Assembly: GCF_021502725.1 (NCBI RefSeq)
Contig: NZ_JAKFFS010000003.1
Coordinates: forward strand, 558,001 to 622,000
DNA: 64,000 bases
DNA from: Dyadobacter sp. CY345
Lineage (GTDB): Bacteria > Bacteroidota > Bacteroidia > Cytophagales > Spirosomataceae
Direction: 5' to 3'
The position numbers and the translations under genes are program-made. How positions within the stretch are numbered: the stretch's first letter is position 1; the number at the start of each line of letters is the position of its first letter. Below, one piece after another: positions 47,226 through 56,934 of the stretch. The notes under the pieces are model-generated. The model was not told where the DNA came from. It saw nothing but the letters and a program-made list of their open reading frames with translations, and did not search any database.

Positions 47226-47361
47226 TGATTCTTACAGGTTTATTTATTTAAACCTATTACATAATTGGATGAAGGTCCGGAATTCTGGAAACCACATCTG
47301 AGCTCATTCAGGTAATAATTCGAATGTTTTTTTGTGTTCGATCAATGCCAGGAATTAACTG

Positions 47362-47393
47362 AGGTCAGATGTTTAGTACATCTGACCTTTTTT
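47362..47393 (+). terminator. Terminator after rpsJ
   Basis: AGGTCAGATG and CATCTGACCT form a ten-base-pair stem with a seven-base loop, followed directly by TTTTTT. It would end the str-rpsJ transcript. Confidence 0.88.
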
Positions 47394-47427
47394 GCTGATT
47401 ATCAGTGAGAAATAATAAAATACCGCT

Positions 47428-47457
47428 TTGATATAAAATTTCAAATTTCTATCTTTG
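47428..47457 (+). promoter_or_regulatory. Promoter of the S10-spc-alpha cluster (rplC)
   Basis: TTG (in TTTG, ending 47430) and TATCTTTG (47450-47457) are separated by exactly 19 bases. The next bases CAGTCCGTTTT nearly repeat the start region of the rpsL promoter. Confidence 0.88.
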
Positions 47458-47507
47458 CAGTCCGTTTTAAAGAATAGGGTTTTACCTGCTAATTTAAATT
47501 AATTACG

Positions 47508-48128
47508 ATGTCTGGTTTAATAGGTAAAAAAATCGGAATGACTAGTTTGTACAATGCTGACGGGCAGGCTCTGGCATGTACTGTGATTCAAGCTGGTCCT
47601 TGTGTTGTTACACAAGTTAGGTCCGAGGAAAAGGATGGGTATAAGGCCCTCCAATTAGGTTTTGGCGAGAGAAAAGAGAAAAACTCTACTCAGCCGTTAA
47701 TAGGTCACTTCAAAAAGGCCGGAACAACTCCAAAGCACAAGCTTGTTGAGTTCAAGGAATTTGAAGTGGAGCATGAACTTGGAACTTCACTATCAGTGCA
47801 AGATATCTTTGCAGAAGGTGAATTCGTAGATGTAGTTGGTTCTGCCAAAGGTCGCGGTTTTCAGGGTGTTGTAAAACGCCATGGTTTCGCAGGGGTTGGT
47901 GGACAAACTCACGGTCAGCATAACCGTGCACGTCACCCAGGTTCGATTGGTGCTTGTTCGTTCCCTTCACGCGTATTTAAAGGCATTCGTATGGGTGGGC
48001 GCATGGGTAATAATCGTGTAAAAATTCAGAATTTGCGTATTCTGAAAGTGATACCTGAGCAAAACTTGCTAGTTGTAAGTGGCTCAGTACCGGGTTCAAA
48101 GAATTCATTTCTAATCATTGAGAAATAG
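47508..48128 (+). CDS. rplC: 50S ribosomal protein L3
   Basis: L3 nucleates 50S assembly and reaches toward the peptidyl transferase centre. The 206-residue protein has [20 protein letters not shown] and the conserved loop [18 protein letters not shown], then [15 protein letters not shown]. It is the first gene of the cluster that follows the rplC promoter. Confidence 0.98.
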   Translation: MSGLIGKKIGMTSLYNADGQALACTVIQAGPCVVTQVRSEEKDGYKALQLGFGERKEKNSTQPLIGHFKKAGTTPKHKLVEFKEFEVEHELGTSLSVQDIFAEGEFVDVVGSAKGRGFQGVVKRHGFAGVGGQTHGQHNRARHPGSIGACSFPSRVFKGIRMGGRMGNNRVKIQNLRILKVIPEQNLLVVSGSVPGSKNSFLIIEK

Positions 48129-48132
48129 TACC

Positions 48133-48762
48133 ATGGAACTGTCCGTATTAAATATAAAAGGAGAAGATACCGGCAAGAAGGTAAGTGTGTCTGAAGAAAT
48201 TTTCGGAATCGAACCTAACGAGCATGCGATCTATCTCGATGTGAAATTGTACTTGGCCAATCAGCGCCAGGGTACACACAAGTCAAAAGAACGTGCTGAG
48301 ATCAATCACTCAACACGTAAGATCAAGAAACAAAAAGGTACAGGTGGAGCACGTGCAGGTAGCATTAAATCCCCGGTATTCGTAGGTGGTGGTCGTATAT
48401 TCGGTCCTCGCCCTCGTAACTATACTTTCAAGATCAACAGAAAAGTGAAAACGTTAGCGCGTATTTCTGCTCTTTCTGCGAAAGCGAAAATTGACGCAAT
48501 ATCTGTTTTGGAGTCATTTACTTTTGACGCCCCAAAAACAAAGTCATATCTGACTGTACTTAATTCACTTTCATTAGTGAACACAAAAACATTGTTGATC
48601 CTTCCTGAGGTTGATAGCAATGTGTACCTGTCAAGCAGAAACATTCCTAAAGCGAAAGTTACTACTGTTGATTTGGTAAATACATATGATCTGATGAATG
48701 CAGACCGCCTTTTAATAAGTGAATCTGCTCTGTCTAATTTGGAAACCCTATTAAACAAATAG
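48133..48762 (+). CDS. rplD: 50S ribosomal protein L4
   Basis: L4 lines the exit tunnel through its extended loop. The 209-residue protein has the loop QKGTGGARAGSIKSPVFVGG and GPRPRNYTFKINRKVK. ATG 48133 starts four bases after the L3 stop; an earlier in-frame start would overlap rplC. In other bacteria L4 represses the S10 operon; whether it does so here is unknown. Confidence 0.97.
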   Translation: MELSVLNIKGEDTGKKVSVSEEIFGIEPNEHAIYLDVKLYLANQRQGTHKSKERAEINHSTRKIKKQKGTGGARAGSIKSPVFVGGGRIFGPRPRNYTFKINRKVKTLARISALSAKAKIDAISVLESFTFDAPKTKSYLTVLNSLSLVNTKTLLILPEVDSNVYLSSRNIPKAKVTTVDLVNTYDLMNADRLLISESALSNLETLLNK

Positions 48763-48764
48763 TG

Positions 48765-49052
48765 ATGAGTGTACTGAAACGACCGATTATAACAGAAAAG
48801 GTAACGGCTCAGGGTGGTCAGGGAAAGTATGCCTTCGAAGTAACACTTACTTCAAACAAGGTTGAAATCAAAAAGGCTATCGAGAAACTGTTTGGGGTTA
48901 CCGTAGAGAGCGTTCATACAATGCGTAGCATTGGTAAAAGCAAATCCCGTACATCGGGTGGAAAGTTTGTAAGTGGAAAAACGTCAACCATTAAGAAAGC
49001 TATTGTAACAGTAGCTGAAGGTGAGATCATCGACATTTACGGTGAAGCTTAG
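48765..49052 (+). CDS. rplW: 50S ribosomal protein L23
   Basis: L23 sits at the tunnel exit and docks trigger factor and SRP. The 95-residue product has LKRPIITEKVTAQGGQGKYA and FEVTLTSNKVEIKKAIEKLF. ATG 48765 is preferred; a GTG at 48762 that overlaps the rplD stop is also in frame. Confidence 0.97.
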   Translation: MSVLKRPIITEKVTAQGGQGKYAFEVTLTSNKVEIKKAIEKLFGVTVESVHTMRSIGKSKSRTSGGKFVSGKTSTIKKAIVTVAEGEIIDIYGEA

Positions 49053-49097
49053 AATTTTGGTTGATCTATTCAAATCTTAGAAGAGTTAAGTATAGCA

Positions 49098-49922
49098 ATG
49101 GCAGTTAAAAAATTAAAACCGACAAGTGCTGGTCAACGTTTTCGCATGGCTCCTGCTTTTGAGGAGATCACAGCGTCAAAACCTGAAAAGAGCCTATTAG
49201 AGCCTGTTAAAAGAACAGGTGGTCGTAATAGCTCCGGACATCGTACCATGCGTCATATAGGTGGTGGTCACAAACGCAGATACCGTGTTATCGATTTCAA
49301 AAGAAATCGTTTTGATGCACCAGCAACAGTTCTTACAATAGAATACGATCCAAACCGCTCAGCACGTATCGCTCTGGTACAATATGCTGACGACGAAAAA
49401 AGATACGTAATCGCTCCAAACGGATTGAAAGTAGGACAAGTAATTGTTTCAGGAAGTTCAGTAGCACCAGAAATGGGAAATGCGCTTCCACTAGGTTCAA
49501 TGCCAATTGGTACAATTGTTCACAATATTGAATTGACTCCTGGTAAAGGTGGTCAGTTTGCAAGAAGCGCAGGAGCTTATGCTCAGCTTGTAGCGCGTGA
49601 AGGTAAATACGCAGTTATTAAAATGCCTTCTGGCGAAATGCGTATGATTCTTTCAACTTGTATCGCAACGGTTGGAACAGTTTCCAATTCAAGTCACATG
49701 AATGTGAATTACGGTAAAGCAGGCCGTAAACGTTGGTTAGGTCGTCGCCCAAGAGTTCGTGGTGTTGCTATGAACCCAGTCGATCACCCAATGGGTGGTG
49801 GTGAAGGCCGCTCATCAGGAGGCCAGCCTAGATCAAGAAACGGACAGTTCTCAAAAGGACTTAAGACTCGTGATCGCAATAAGCATTCTGAGAAATTGAT
49901 TATCAGCCGTCGTAAAAAATAA
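49098..49922 (+). CDS. rplB: 50S ribosomal protein L2
   Basis: L2 is needed for subunit joining and peptidyl transfer. The 274-residue product shows [40 protein letters not shown] and the C-terminal [18 protein letters not shown]. In that last motif a Met stands where many bacteria have a second His, while the first His is kept. Length is normal. Confidence 0.98.
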   Translation: MAVKKLKPTSAGQRFRMAPAFEEITASKPEKSLLEPVKRTGGRNSSGHRTMRHIGGGHKRRYRVIDFKRNRFDAPATVLTIEYDPNRSARIALVQYADDEKRYVIAPNGLKVGQVIVSGSSVAPEMGNALPLGSMPIGTIVHNIELTPGKGGQFARSAGAYAQLVAREGKYAVIKMPSGEMRMILSTCIATVGTVSNSSHMNVNYGKAGRKRWLGRRPRVRGVAMNPVDHPMGGGEGRSSGGQPRSRNGQFSKGLKTRDRNKHSEKLIISRRKK

Positions 49923-49932
49923 TTAGAATAAT

Positions 49933-50211
49933 ATGGCACGCTCATTAAAAAAAGGACCATACATCGACTTTCGTCTGGACATCAAGATTCAGACGATGAA
50001 CAGCGCAGCACGTAAGTCGGTAATAAAGACATGGTCAAGACGCTCAATGATCTCTCCGGATTTTATTGGACATACATTCGCAGTTCACAACGGTAACAAG
50101 TTCATACCGGTTTATGTAACTGAAAACATGGTTGGACACAAATTAGGAGAGTTTTCGCCAACGCGTAACTTCCGTGGTCACACCGCCAAAAAAGATAAAG
50201 GTAGAAAATAA
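49933..50211 (+). CDS. rpsS: 30S ribosomal protein S19
   Basis: S19 forms a complex with S13 in the 30S head near the A site. The 92-residue product has the conserved [38 protein letters not shown] and [20 protein letters not shown]. It starts ten bases after rplB. Confidence 0.98.
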   Translation: MARSLKKGPYIDFRLDIKIQTMNSAARKSVIKTWSRRSMISPDFIGHTFAVHNGNKFIPVYVTENMVGHKLGEFSPTRNFRGHTAKKDKGRK

Positions 50212-50266
50212 TTAGTCGACGATAGCTGGGTTTCGTCAATCGGAACCAGCCTATATCTGAAAGAAC

Positions 50267-50668
50267 ATGGAAGCAAGAGCTATATTAAGAAATGTGCCTA
50301 CTTCTCCTCGTAAGATGAGATTAGTAGCCGACATGATTCGCGGACAAAAGGTCAGCAAAGCGTTGGCGCTGTTAAAGTTTCAACCAAGAGCTTCTTCACC
50401 AATTTTGCATAAAGTTTTACTTTCTGCAGTTGCCAACTGGCAACAATTGAATGAAGATGCAAAGCTGGAAGACGCTGATCTTTATGTTAAAACCGTATTT
50501 ATTGACGGTGGACGTATGTTGAAGCGTTTGCGCCCTGCACCGCAAGGAAGAGCACACAGAATCCGTAAGCGTTCAAACCACATTACACTTGTGGTTGATG
50601 ACAAAGCGGAAGTTGCTACAACGGATGTTGCCGCAAGCGTGGAAAACAAAGTAATCACCGAATCATAA
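50267..50668 (+). CDS. rplV: 50S ribosomal protein L22
   Basis: L22 lines the exit tunnel with a long beta-hairpin. The 133-residue product has [20 protein letters not shown] and the hairpin region [21 protein letters not shown] slightly long acidic tail ([19 protein letters not shown]) is present. Confidence 0.97.
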   Translation: MEARAILRNVPTSPRKMRLVADMIRGQKVSKALALLKFQPRASSPILHKVLLSAVANWQQLNEDAKLEDADLYVKTVFIDGGRMLKRLRPAPQGRAHRIRKRSNHITLVVDDKAEVATTDVAASVENKVITES

Positions 50669-50686
50669 GTAAACGATCTATTTCGA

Positions 50687-51514
50687 ATGGGACAAAAGGT
50701 TAATCCTATAGGTCTGAGACTAGGAATTGTTAGAGGCTGGGACTCTAGCTGGTATGGAGGAAAAGATTTTTCTGACAAACTAGTTGAAGACGAAAAAATT
50801 CGTAACTATATAAAAGCACGTATCCCAAAAGGATCAATCTCTAAAGTAGTTATCGAGCGTACACTGAAACGTATCACGCTTACAATTCACACGGCTCGTC
50901 CGGGTATCGTAATTGGTAAAGGTGGTAGTGAAGTTGACAAGATCAAAGAAGAGCTTAAAAAAATCACAGGAAAAGACGTTCAGATTAACATCTACGAAAT
51001 CAAACGTCCTGAGATTGATGCAAAATTGGTTGGAGAAGCAATCGCTCAACAACTACAAGCTCGTATCTCTTACCGTCGTGCTATGAAGCAATCAATCGCT
51101 TCTGCTATGCGTGTAGGAACTCAAGGTATCAAAATCCGTCTTGCGGGACGTTTGGGTGGAGCTGAAATGGCTCGTACTGAAGAGTATAAAGAAGGACGTA
51201 TTCCTCTACATACATTGAGAGCGGATATTGACTATGCAATCTCGGAAGCACAAACTATCTATGGTAAAATAGGTATCAAAGTTTGGATCTTCAAAGGTGA
51301 ATTGTACGGAAAGCGTGATTTGACCCCAAGTGCTGCAACAGCTGCTGCTGACAGAAGCGACAGAGGAACAGGATCTGGCGGCGGAAACGACCGTAACAAG
51401 GACAGAAGAGGTGGTCGTGGCGGAAACGATAGTAACCGTGGCGGTGGTAGTGAAGGCGGTGGCGGCGGAAGCGAAGCTGATCGTCGTAAGAGAAGTAGAA
51501 ATAAGAAGAAGTAA
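50687..51514 (+). CDS. rpsC: 30S ribosomal protein S3 with Gly/Arg/Asp-rich tail
   Basis: S3 forms the mRNA entry channel with S4 and S5. The 275-residue protein has the KH domain ([20 protein letters not shown]) and the C-terminal core ending [13 protein letters not shown]. It then continues with about 55 residues of repeated Gly, Arg, Asp and Ser (such as [20 protein letters not shown]), making it clearly longer than E. coli S3 (233 residues). The tail resembles RGG-type RNA-binding segments and is probably disordered. Confidence 0.97.
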   Translation: MGQKVNPIGLRLGIVRGWDSSWYGGKDFSDKLVEDEKIRNYIKARIPKGSISKVVIERTLKRITLTIHTARPGIVIGKGGSEVDKIKEELKKITGKDVQINIYEIKRPEIDAKLVGEAIAQQLQARISYRRAMKQSIASAMRVGTQGIKIRLAGRLGGAEMARTEEYKEGRIPLHTLRADIDYAISEAQTIYGKIGIKVWIFKGELYGKRDLTPSAATAAADRSDRGTGSGGGNDRNKDRRGGRGGNDSNRGGGSEGGGGGSEADRRKRSRNKKK

Positions 51515-51561
51515 TCAGACATTTTCCGATTTTGTGAAATCGGTTCAAATAGATTAGAATC

Positions 51562-51987
51562 ATGTTACAGCCGAAAAGAACAAAATTTCGCAAGCAACAA
51601 AAAAACAAAGGTTCAGAAAAGGGACTAGCCACTCGTGGTGCTGAAATCGCTTTCGGATCTTTCGCAATCAAGTCGCTTGAGCCAGGCTGGCTAACAGCAC
51701 GTCAAATAGAAGCAGCGCGTATTTCAGTTACACGTGCTATGAAACGTGAAGGCCAGGTATGGATTCGTGTGTTCCCTGACAAGCCTATTACAAAGAAACC
51801 TGCAGAGGTTCGTATGGGTAAAGGTAAAGGAGCTCCTGAGTATTGGGTTGCACCAATCAAGCCGGGAACAATCATCTTCGAAGCAACCGGTGTTCCACTG
51901 GAAACTGCTAACGAAGCATTGCGTCTGGCTGCACAAAAGCTGCCAGTTAAAACAAAGTTCGTGGTACGTCGGGATTATCAAGAATAG
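51562..51987 (+). CDS. rplP: 50S ribosomal protein L16
   Basis: L16 sits near the A-site tRNA elbow. The 141-residue product has [40 protein letters not shown], the conserved [20 protein letters not shown] and [12 protein letters not shown]. It follows rpsC after 47 bases. Confidence 0.98.
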   Translation: MLQPKRTKFRKQQKNKGSEKGLATRGAEIAFGSFAIKSLEPGWLTARQIEAARISVTRAMKREGQVWIRVFPDKPITKKPAEVRMGKGKGAPEYWVAPIKPGTIIFEATGVPLETANEALRLAAQKLPVKTKFVVRRDYQE

Positions 51988-52030
51988 ACCAACCCCGAAC
52001 GTTATCTAAGAACGCTAATTATTAAAAGCA

Positions 52031-52225
52031 ATGACTAGTAAAGAAATACAAGACCTGTCGCAGGATCAGCTGAAAGAACAGATCGCACAAGAAAGAGAGC
52101 GCCTACTTCGTTTGAAATTCGCGCACGCTATTTCGCCGATCGAAAACCCTTTGCGTATTCGCGCCTCGCGTAAGGAAATTGCAAAACTATTGACCGAACT
52201 GTCGGCTAAAACTAACCAACAGTAA
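52031..52225 (+). CDS. rpmC: 50S ribosomal protein L29
   Basis: L29 is a small two-helix protein near the tunnel exit. The 64-residue product reads SKEIQDLSQDQLKEQIAQER and LRIRASRKEIAKLLTELSAK, matching the family in length and helix pattern. It lies between rplP and rpsQ as expected. Confidence 0.96.
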   Translation: MTSKEIQDLSQDQLKEQIAQERERLLRLKFAHAISPIENPLRIRASRKEIAKLLTELSAKTNQQ

Positions 52226-52241
52226 ATCAGTTTAAGAAATT

Positions 52242-52505
52242 ATGGAGGCAACAGAAAGAAATTTACGGAAAGAAAGAGTCGGTAAGGTAGTGAGCAACAA
52301 AATGGAGAAATCCTGTGTGATCACTGTTGAACGTAAAGTTAAGCACGAGAAATATGGTAAGTTTATGACTAAAACTACCAAACTTATGGTGCATGACGAA
52401 AATAACCAGGTTGGTATCGGTGATACAATCAAAGTTATGGAAACCCGTCCGCTTAGTAAGAATAAGCGTTGGAGATTAATTGAAATCCTTGAAAAAGCTA
52501 AGTAA
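52242..52505 (+). CDS. rpsQ: 30S ribosomal protein S17
   Basis: S17 is a primary 16S rRNA-binding protein with an OB fold. The 87-residue product has [20 protein letters not shown] and the conserved [20 protein letters not shown]. It lies 16 bases after rpmC and three bases before rplN. Confidence 0.97.
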   Translation: MEATERNLRKERVGKVVSNKMEKSCVITVERKVKHEKYGKFMTKTTKLMVHDENNQVGIGDTIKVMETRPLSKNKRWRLIEILEKAK

Positions 52506-52508
52506 CAA

Positions 52509-52877
52509 ATGGTACAGCAAGAATCAAGACTGTCGGTAGCAGACAACAGTGGGGCGAAGGAAGTACTCGTTATTCGTGTACTTGGCGGAACTGGCAAACG
52601 CTATGCTTCAGTAGGCGATAAGATCGTCGTAACAGTAAAGTCTGCTCTTTCTTCGAGCAGCATGAAAAAAGGAACGGTTTCAAAAGCCGTGGTTGTACGG
52701 ACTAAAAAGGAAGTACGCCGCAAGGATGGTACATACATTCGCTTTGAGGATAATGCAGCCGTTTTACTTAACAACAACGACGAACCACGTGGCTCACGTA
52801 TCTTCGGTCCAGTAGCGCGTGAATTGCGTGAAAAACAATTTATGAAGATTGTTTCCCTGGCACCGGAAGTGTTGTAA
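52509..52877 (+). CDS. rplN: 50S ribosomal protein L14
   Basis: L14 lies at the subunit interface and is the docking site of RsfS. The 122-residue product has [20 protein letters not shown], the family signature region and [20 protein letters not shown]. The start is three bases after the rpsQ stop. Confidence 0.98.
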   Translation: MVQQESRLSVADNSGAKEVLVIRVLGGTGKRYASVGDKIVVTVKSALSSSSMKKGTVSKAVVVRTKKEVRRKDGTYIRFEDNAAVLLNNNDEPRGSRIFGPVARELREKQFMKIVSLAPEVL

Positions 52878-52926
52878 GAAATAAAGACAAAAGTATTTCT
52901 TCAGAACCGATTAGAGAATACCTCAA

Positions 52927-53268
52927 ATGGAAAGCAAAAATAAAAACGTACCTGCAAAATTGCATATCCGCAAAGGAGATACTGTAAAAGTAATCTCCGG
53001 AAACGCGAAAGGTGAAACAGGGGTTATCAAAACTGTGCTTATTGAGAAATCAAGAGCAACTGTGGAAGGTGTTAATTTGATTACGAAACACGTAAAGCCA
53101 AATGCACAGAACCCACAGGGAAGCATCGAAAAACGTGAAGGTACTATTCACATCAGTAACCTGATGGTAGTAGATCCTAAAACTGGCGAAGCGACTCGTA
53201 CGGGCCGTAAAGCAAACGATAAAGGAAAGTTACAACGGTTCTCTAAAAAATCAGGAGACTTTTTATAG
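52927..53268 (+). CDS. rplX: 50S ribosomal protein L24
   Basis: L24 starts 50S assembly. The 113-residue product has the KOW motif KGDTVKVISGNAKGETGVIK and NLITKHVKPNAQNPQGSIEK. Its last codons and stop lie within a short hairpin (GGAGAC at 53254-53259 with GTCTCC at 53269-53274). Confidence 0.97.
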   Translation: MESKNKNVPAKLHIRKGDTVKVISGNAKGETGVIKTVLIEKSRATVEGVNLITKHVKPNAQNPQGSIEKREGTIHISNLMVVDPKTGEATRTGRKANDKGKLQRFSKKSGDFL

Positions 53269-53347
53269 GTCTCCCGGTTTCCGGACCAGTTGTTAGTTTT
53301 ATATACGAAGCGCGTGGGTCGGCAATCCACATAATTAACTCAGAAAG

Positions 53348-53908
53348 ATGGCACAGCCAAGATTAAAAGAAAAGTACGTTAGCGAAGTAGTTTCGCAACT
53401 GAAAGAAAAGTTTGAGTACAAGTCTGTAATGCAGGTACCTCGCTTGACTAAAATTGTTATCAACAAAGGTATCGGCGCAGCCGTATCTGACAAGAAATTG
53501 GTTGATACAGGAGTTGAAGAGCTTGGATTGATTACAGGACAGAAAGCAATTGCTACCATTTCTAAAAAGGCGGTTTCCAACTTTAAGTTGCGTGAAAACA
53601 TGCCGATTGGAGCAAAAGTTACACTACGCGGAGACCGTATGTACGAATTCCTTGACCGTTTGACCTCTATCGCGATGCCTCGTGTACGTGATTTCAAAGG
53701 AATCAGCGACAAAGGATTTGATGGTCGTGGAAATTATACTTTTGGTGTGAAAGAACAAATCATCTTCCCTGAGATCTCTATCGAAAAGGTAAACAAGATC
53801 ACAGGTATGGATATCACATTTGTTACTTCAACTAATTCTGACGAAGAAAGTTACGAATTGTTGAAAGCACTTGGTATGCCTTTCACTAATGCGAACAAAC
53901 AAGGATAA
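53348..53908 (+). CDS. rplE: 50S ribosomal protein L5
   Basis: L5 binds 5S rRNA in the central protuberance. The 186-residue product has [60 protein letters not shown] and [17 protein letters not shown]. It follows rplX after 79 bases, a larger gap than its neighbours have. Confidence 0.98.
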   Translation: MAQPRLKEKYVSEVVSQLKEKFEYKSVMQVPRLTKIVINKGIGAAVSDKKLVDTGVEELGLITGQKAIATISKKAVSNFKLRENMPIGAKVTLRGDRMYEFLDRLTSIAMPRVRDFKGISDKGFDGRGNYTFGVKEQIIFPEISIEKVNKITGMDITFVTSTNSDEESYELLKALGMPFTNANKQG

Positions 53909-53935
53909 TTCTTAAGATTAAGATATTTACCGACA

Positions 53936-54205
53936 ATGGCAAAAGAATCAGTAAAAGCACGGGAAAGAAAAAGACAAGCTTTAGTAGCTCGTTATGCTGA
54001 AAAGCGTAAAACATTAAAGGCTGCTGAGGATTGGGTTGGCCTAGATAAATTACCCCGTAACTCATCGCCTGTACGTCTGCACAATCGTTGCAAGATCACA
54101 GGAAGACCTCGTGGATATATGCGCAAATTCGGAATCTCAAGAGTTCTGTTCCGGGAAATGGCCTCTGATGGTAAAATTCCGGGTGTTACAAAATCAAGTT
54201 GGTAG
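53936..54205 (+). CDS. rpsN: 30S ribosomal protein S14 (zinc-less long form)
   Basis: S14 assembles into the 30S head. The 89-residue product is the long form without the two CxxC zinc motifs: only one Cys remains in [20 protein letters not shown]. The C-terminus [20 protein letters not shown] is typical. Confidence 0.97.
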   Translation: MAKESVKARERKRQALVARYAEKRKTLKAAEDWVGLDKLPRNSSPVRLHNRCKITGRPRGYMRKFGISRVLFREMASDGKIPGVTKSSW

Positions 54206-54234
54206 GAATACTTTCAATTCTGATTTCAATTACT

Positions 54235-54263
54235 TAACTTTGCACTCCCGTTTTAAGGGAGTG
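54235..54263 (+). promoter_or_regulatory. Internal promoter and leader hairpin before rpsH
   Basis: TAACTTTG (54235-54242) matches TAnnTTTG. Immediately after it CACTCCC (54243-54249) and GGGAGTG (54257-54263) form a seven-base-pair hairpin at the expected transcript start. A good TTTG -33 element is missing, so the promoter is probable but not certain. Confidence 0.55.
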
Positions 54264-54282
54264 TTTAAACTAGGCATAAAAA

Positions 54283-54681
54283 ATGTTAACGGATCCCATA
54301 GCAGATTATCTGACGAGACTCAGAAACGCCATCAAAGCGAAGCACAGGGTTGTTGAGATACCTGCATCCAACATAAAAAAAGAAATAACGAAGGTACTTT
54401 TTGATAAAGGGTATATCCAGAGTTATAAATTTGACGAAGTCGGCCCTCAGGGTGTGATCAAGATAGCCTTGAAATACAATCCTGTTACGAAGCAAAATGC
54501 AATTGTGAAATTGCAGCGTGTTAGTAAGCCAGGGTTACGCAAGTACTCCGGGACATCTACACTACCTCGCGTTTTGGGTGGTCTTGGAACTGTAATTATC
54601 TCGACATCGAAAGGTGTTATGACAGATAAGGAAGCCAAAACACTGAATGTAGGTGGAGAGGTGTTATGTTTCGTGTACTAA
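54283..54681 (+). CDS. rpsH: 30S ribosomal protein S8
   Basis: S8 is a primary binder of the 16S central domain and represses the spc operon in E. coli. The 132-residue product has DPIADYLTRLRNAIKAKHRV and the C-terminal signature GTVIISTSKGVMTDKEAKTL. A possible internal promoter with a hairpin lies just upstream. Confidence 0.98.
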   Translation: MLTDPIADYLTRLRNAIKAKHRVVEIPASNIKKEITKVLFDKGYIQSYKFDEVGPQGVIKIALKYNPVTKQNAIVKLQRVSKPGLRKYSGTSTLPRVLGGLGTVIISTSKGVMTDKEAKTLNVGGEVLCFVY

Positions 54682-54702
54682 TATTTTAAAGTTATTCAGG
54701 AA

Positions 54703-55257
54703 ATGTCACGAATAGGAAATAAATTAATCACTATACCAGCAGGCGTTACGATCTCTGTATCTGACGATAACCTGGTATCAGTTAAGGGTCCAAAAGGAAC
54801 GCTTACTCAGTCTGTTGATACCGATATCGCAATCGAAATCGAAGGAAACGAATTGAAAGTAAAACGTCCTAGCGAACAAAAGCGCCACAAAGCGTTGCAC
54901 GGTTTGTACCGCTCACTAATTAACAATATGGTAATTGGTGTTGAAGCCGGATACAAAAAGGAAATGGAAATCATCGGTGTGGGTTACAAAGCCAGCGCCG
55001 TTGGTAACGTTTTAGAGTTGCAATTGGGTTATTCACATAATATTTTTATGTCTATACCTGATGAACTAAAAATTACAACCACTTCCGAAAAGGGTCAGAA
55101 TCCAAAAGTAATTTTGGAAGGTATTGACAAGGAATTGATAGGTTCTGTTGCTGCTAAAATTAAGTCTCTACGTAAAGTAGAACCTTATAAAGGTAAGGGT
55201 ATCCGTTTTGTTGGTGAGATCGTTCGCCGCAAAGCTGGTAAGTCTGCTAAGAAATAG
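54703..55257 (+). CDS. rplF: 50S ribosomal protein L6
   Basis: L6 lies near the factor-binding site. The 184-residue product has SRIGNKLITIPAGVTISVSD, VKGPKGTLTQSV and the signature PYKGKGIRFVGEIVRRKAGK. Length is normal and it follows rpsH closely. Confidence 0.98.
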   Translation: MSRIGNKLITIPAGVTISVSDDNLVSVKGPKGTLTQSVDTDIAIEIEGNELKVKRPSEQKRHKALHGLYRSLINNMVIGVEAGYKKEMEIIGVGYKASAVGNVLELQLGYSHNIFMSIPDELKITTTSEKGQNPKVILEGIDKELIGSVAAKIKSLRKVEPYKGKGIRFVGEIVRRKAGKSAKK

Positions 55258-55306
55258 TGCGTAGCCACAGGATGATTTTGTTAACTAAGTTTAGATAAGA
55301 TTTAAA

Positions 55307-55660
55307 ATGGCTACCTCAAAAGTAGATAGAAGACAACGCCTTAAATATCACATTCGTAAGAAAGTGAAAGGTAGTGCTGAACGTCCCCGTCTTTCGGTTT
55401 TCCGTTCAAACACTAGCATCTATGCTCAAATCATTGATGATATTCAAGGTATAACCCTGGTAAGTGCGTCGACGCTTGACCTTGGTGAGAGAAAAGAAAG
55501 TTCTAACGTAGAGGCAGCTCTTGCAGTTGGAAAGAAGATTGCCGAAAAGGCGCAGGCAGCAGGTATTCTTGCGGTAGTATTTGACCGTAACGGATATTTG
55601 TACCATGGTAAAGTTAAAGCATTGGCCGAAGGAGCTCGCGAGGGTGGCCTGAAATTCTAA
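55307..55660 (+). CDS. rplR: 50S ribosomal protein L18
   Basis: L18 brings 5S rRNA into the 50S subunit. The 117-residue product has the basic N-terminus [40 protein letters not shown] and the C-terminus [15 protein letters not shown], all family hallmarks. Confidence 0.98.
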   Translation: MATSKVDRRQRLKYHIRKKVKGSAERPRLSVFRSNTSIYAQIIDDIQGITLVSASTLDLGERKESSNVEAALAVGKKIAEKAQAAGILAVVFDRNGYLYHGKVKALAEGAREGGLKF

Positions 55661-55675
55661 GAATAAGCAAAGACT

Positions 55676-56191
55676 ATGTCTACAAATACAAAACCTTCAA
55701 AGGTTAACGAATCGGATCTGAAAGAACGCGTTGTTGCGATCAATCGGGTAGCAAAAGTAGTAAAAGGCGGTCGTCGTTTTAGTTTCTCTGCCATTGTGGT
55801 TGTGGGTGACGGAAAAGGTGTGGTAGGTCATGGACTAGGCAAAGCAAATGAAGTAACAGATGCTATTGCCAAAGGAATTGACGATGCTAAAAAGAATTTG
55901 ATTCAAATTCCTATGCTGAAAAACACTGTCCCTCATGCGATGGAAGGTAAATTCAGCGGTGGATTTGTATTGATCAAACCAGCAGCTCCTGGTACAGGAG
56001 TTCTTGCCGGTGGCCCAATGCGCGCCGTTCTTGAAAGTGCCGGTATCAAAGACGTCCTTGCTAAGTCAAAAGGTTCTTCGAATCCGCACAACGTTATTAA
56101 AGCTACAATTGACGCTCTTTTGAAAATGAGAGCTCCTCACCAGGTTGCTTTCCAACGTGGAGTTAAATTGGACAAAGTATTCAACGGATAA
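55676..56191 (+). CDS. rpsE: 30S ribosomal protein S5
   Basis: S5 affects decoding fidelity and the mRNA entry helicase site. The 171-residue product has [40 protein letters not shown] and [20 protein letters not shown]. The start lies 15 bases after rplR. Confidence 0.98.
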   Translation: MSTNTKPSKVNESDLKERVVAINRVAKVVKGGRRFSFSAIVVVGDGKGVVGHGLGKANEVTDAIAKGIDDAKKNLIQIPMLKNTVPHAMEGKFSGGFVLIKPAAPGTGVLAGGPMRAVLESAGIKDVLAKSKGSSNPHNVIKATIDALLKMRAPHQVAFQRGVKLDKVFNG

Positions 56192-56228
56192 TCCTTACAA
56201 GGGATTATCCTTTTATCTGAGAGTAATT

Positions 56229-56408
56229 ATGTCAAAAGTACGTATTACACAAATTAAAAGTGTTATCGATCGTCCGGAAAGACAAAAGTTAACTATCAAA
56301 GCTTTAGGCTTGGGTAAGATTAACCGTTCGGTTGAGCAGGAAAATACCGACGCCATTGCGGGTATGATCCGTAAGGTAAGTCACTTAGTTTTAGTTGAAG
56401 AAATCTAA
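56229..56408 (+). CDS. rpmD: 50S ribosomal protein L30
   Basis: L30 is a small 50S protein. The 59-residue product starts at ATG 56229 (MSKVRITQIKSVIDRPERQK) and includes LGLGKINRSVEQENTDAIAG and MIRKVSHLVLVEE. An in-frame start at 56145 would overlap rpsE and add unrelated residues, so it is rejected. Confidence 0.97.
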   Translation: MSKVRITQIKSVIDRPERQKLTIKALGLGKINRSVEQENTDAIAGMIRKVSHLVLVEEI

Positions 56409-56422
56409 TAAATACTAAAAGT

Positions 56423-56869
56423 ATGAATCTTAGTTCATTAAAACCGGCAGCTGGATCCGTTAAAGTCGGAAAACGTGTCGGACGTGGTCAGGGATCCGGT
56501 TTAGGCGGAACTTCTGCACGTGGACATAATGGAGCACAGTCTCGTTCAGGTTACAGCCGTAAATTGGGTTTTGAAGGTGGCCAGATGCCTCTTCAAAGAC
56601 GTTTGCCGAAATTCGGTTTTAACAACATTAACAGAGTAGAATACAAAGCATTAAATCTTGATGCAATTCAGGCTCTTGTTGAGAAAACAAATGCTACTGT
56701 AATTACGCTTGAATTGATTCGTGAAAACGGACTTTGTGCGAAAAAAGACCTTGTGAAAATTCTTAACCGTGGAGAGATTACATCTGCTGTTGAAGTTCAG
56801 GCAAATGGTTTTTCTGCATCGGCCATCGAAGCAATTGAAAAAGCAGGTGGTAAGGCAGTTAAATTGTAA
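56423..56869 (+). CDS. rplO: 50S ribosomal protein L15
   Basis: L15 binds late in 50S assembly. The 148-residue product has the glycine/arginine-rich N-terminus KVGKRVGRGQGSGLGGTSAR, GFEGGQMPLQRRLPKFGF and a C-terminal alpha/beta domain ending IEAIEKAGGKAVKL. It directly precedes secY as in most spc operons. Confidence 0.98.
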   Translation: MNLSSLKPAAGSVKVGKRVGRGQGSGLGGTSARGHNGAQSRSGYSRKLGFEGGQMPLQRRLPKFGFNNINRVEYKALNLDAIQALVEKTNATVITLELIRENGLCAKKDLVKILNRGEITSAVEVQANGFSASAIEAIEKAGGKAVKL

Positions 56870-56934
56870 CCTTGTTGGTTCAGTTCTAAACCGTGTATGT
56901 TTGATTATCGAACAGATAATGTAAGCCCTATAAC

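Noticed and set aside
51259..51671. Overlapping minus-strand frames opposite the S3 tail
   Set aside because: They are mirror translations of the Gly/Arg repeat coding DNA, rich in Pro, Leu and Arg, and have no independent support.
56145..56228. Upstream in-frame extension of rpmD
   Set aside because: It would overlap rpsE and add residues absent from L30; the ATG at 56229 gives the standard 59-residue protein.
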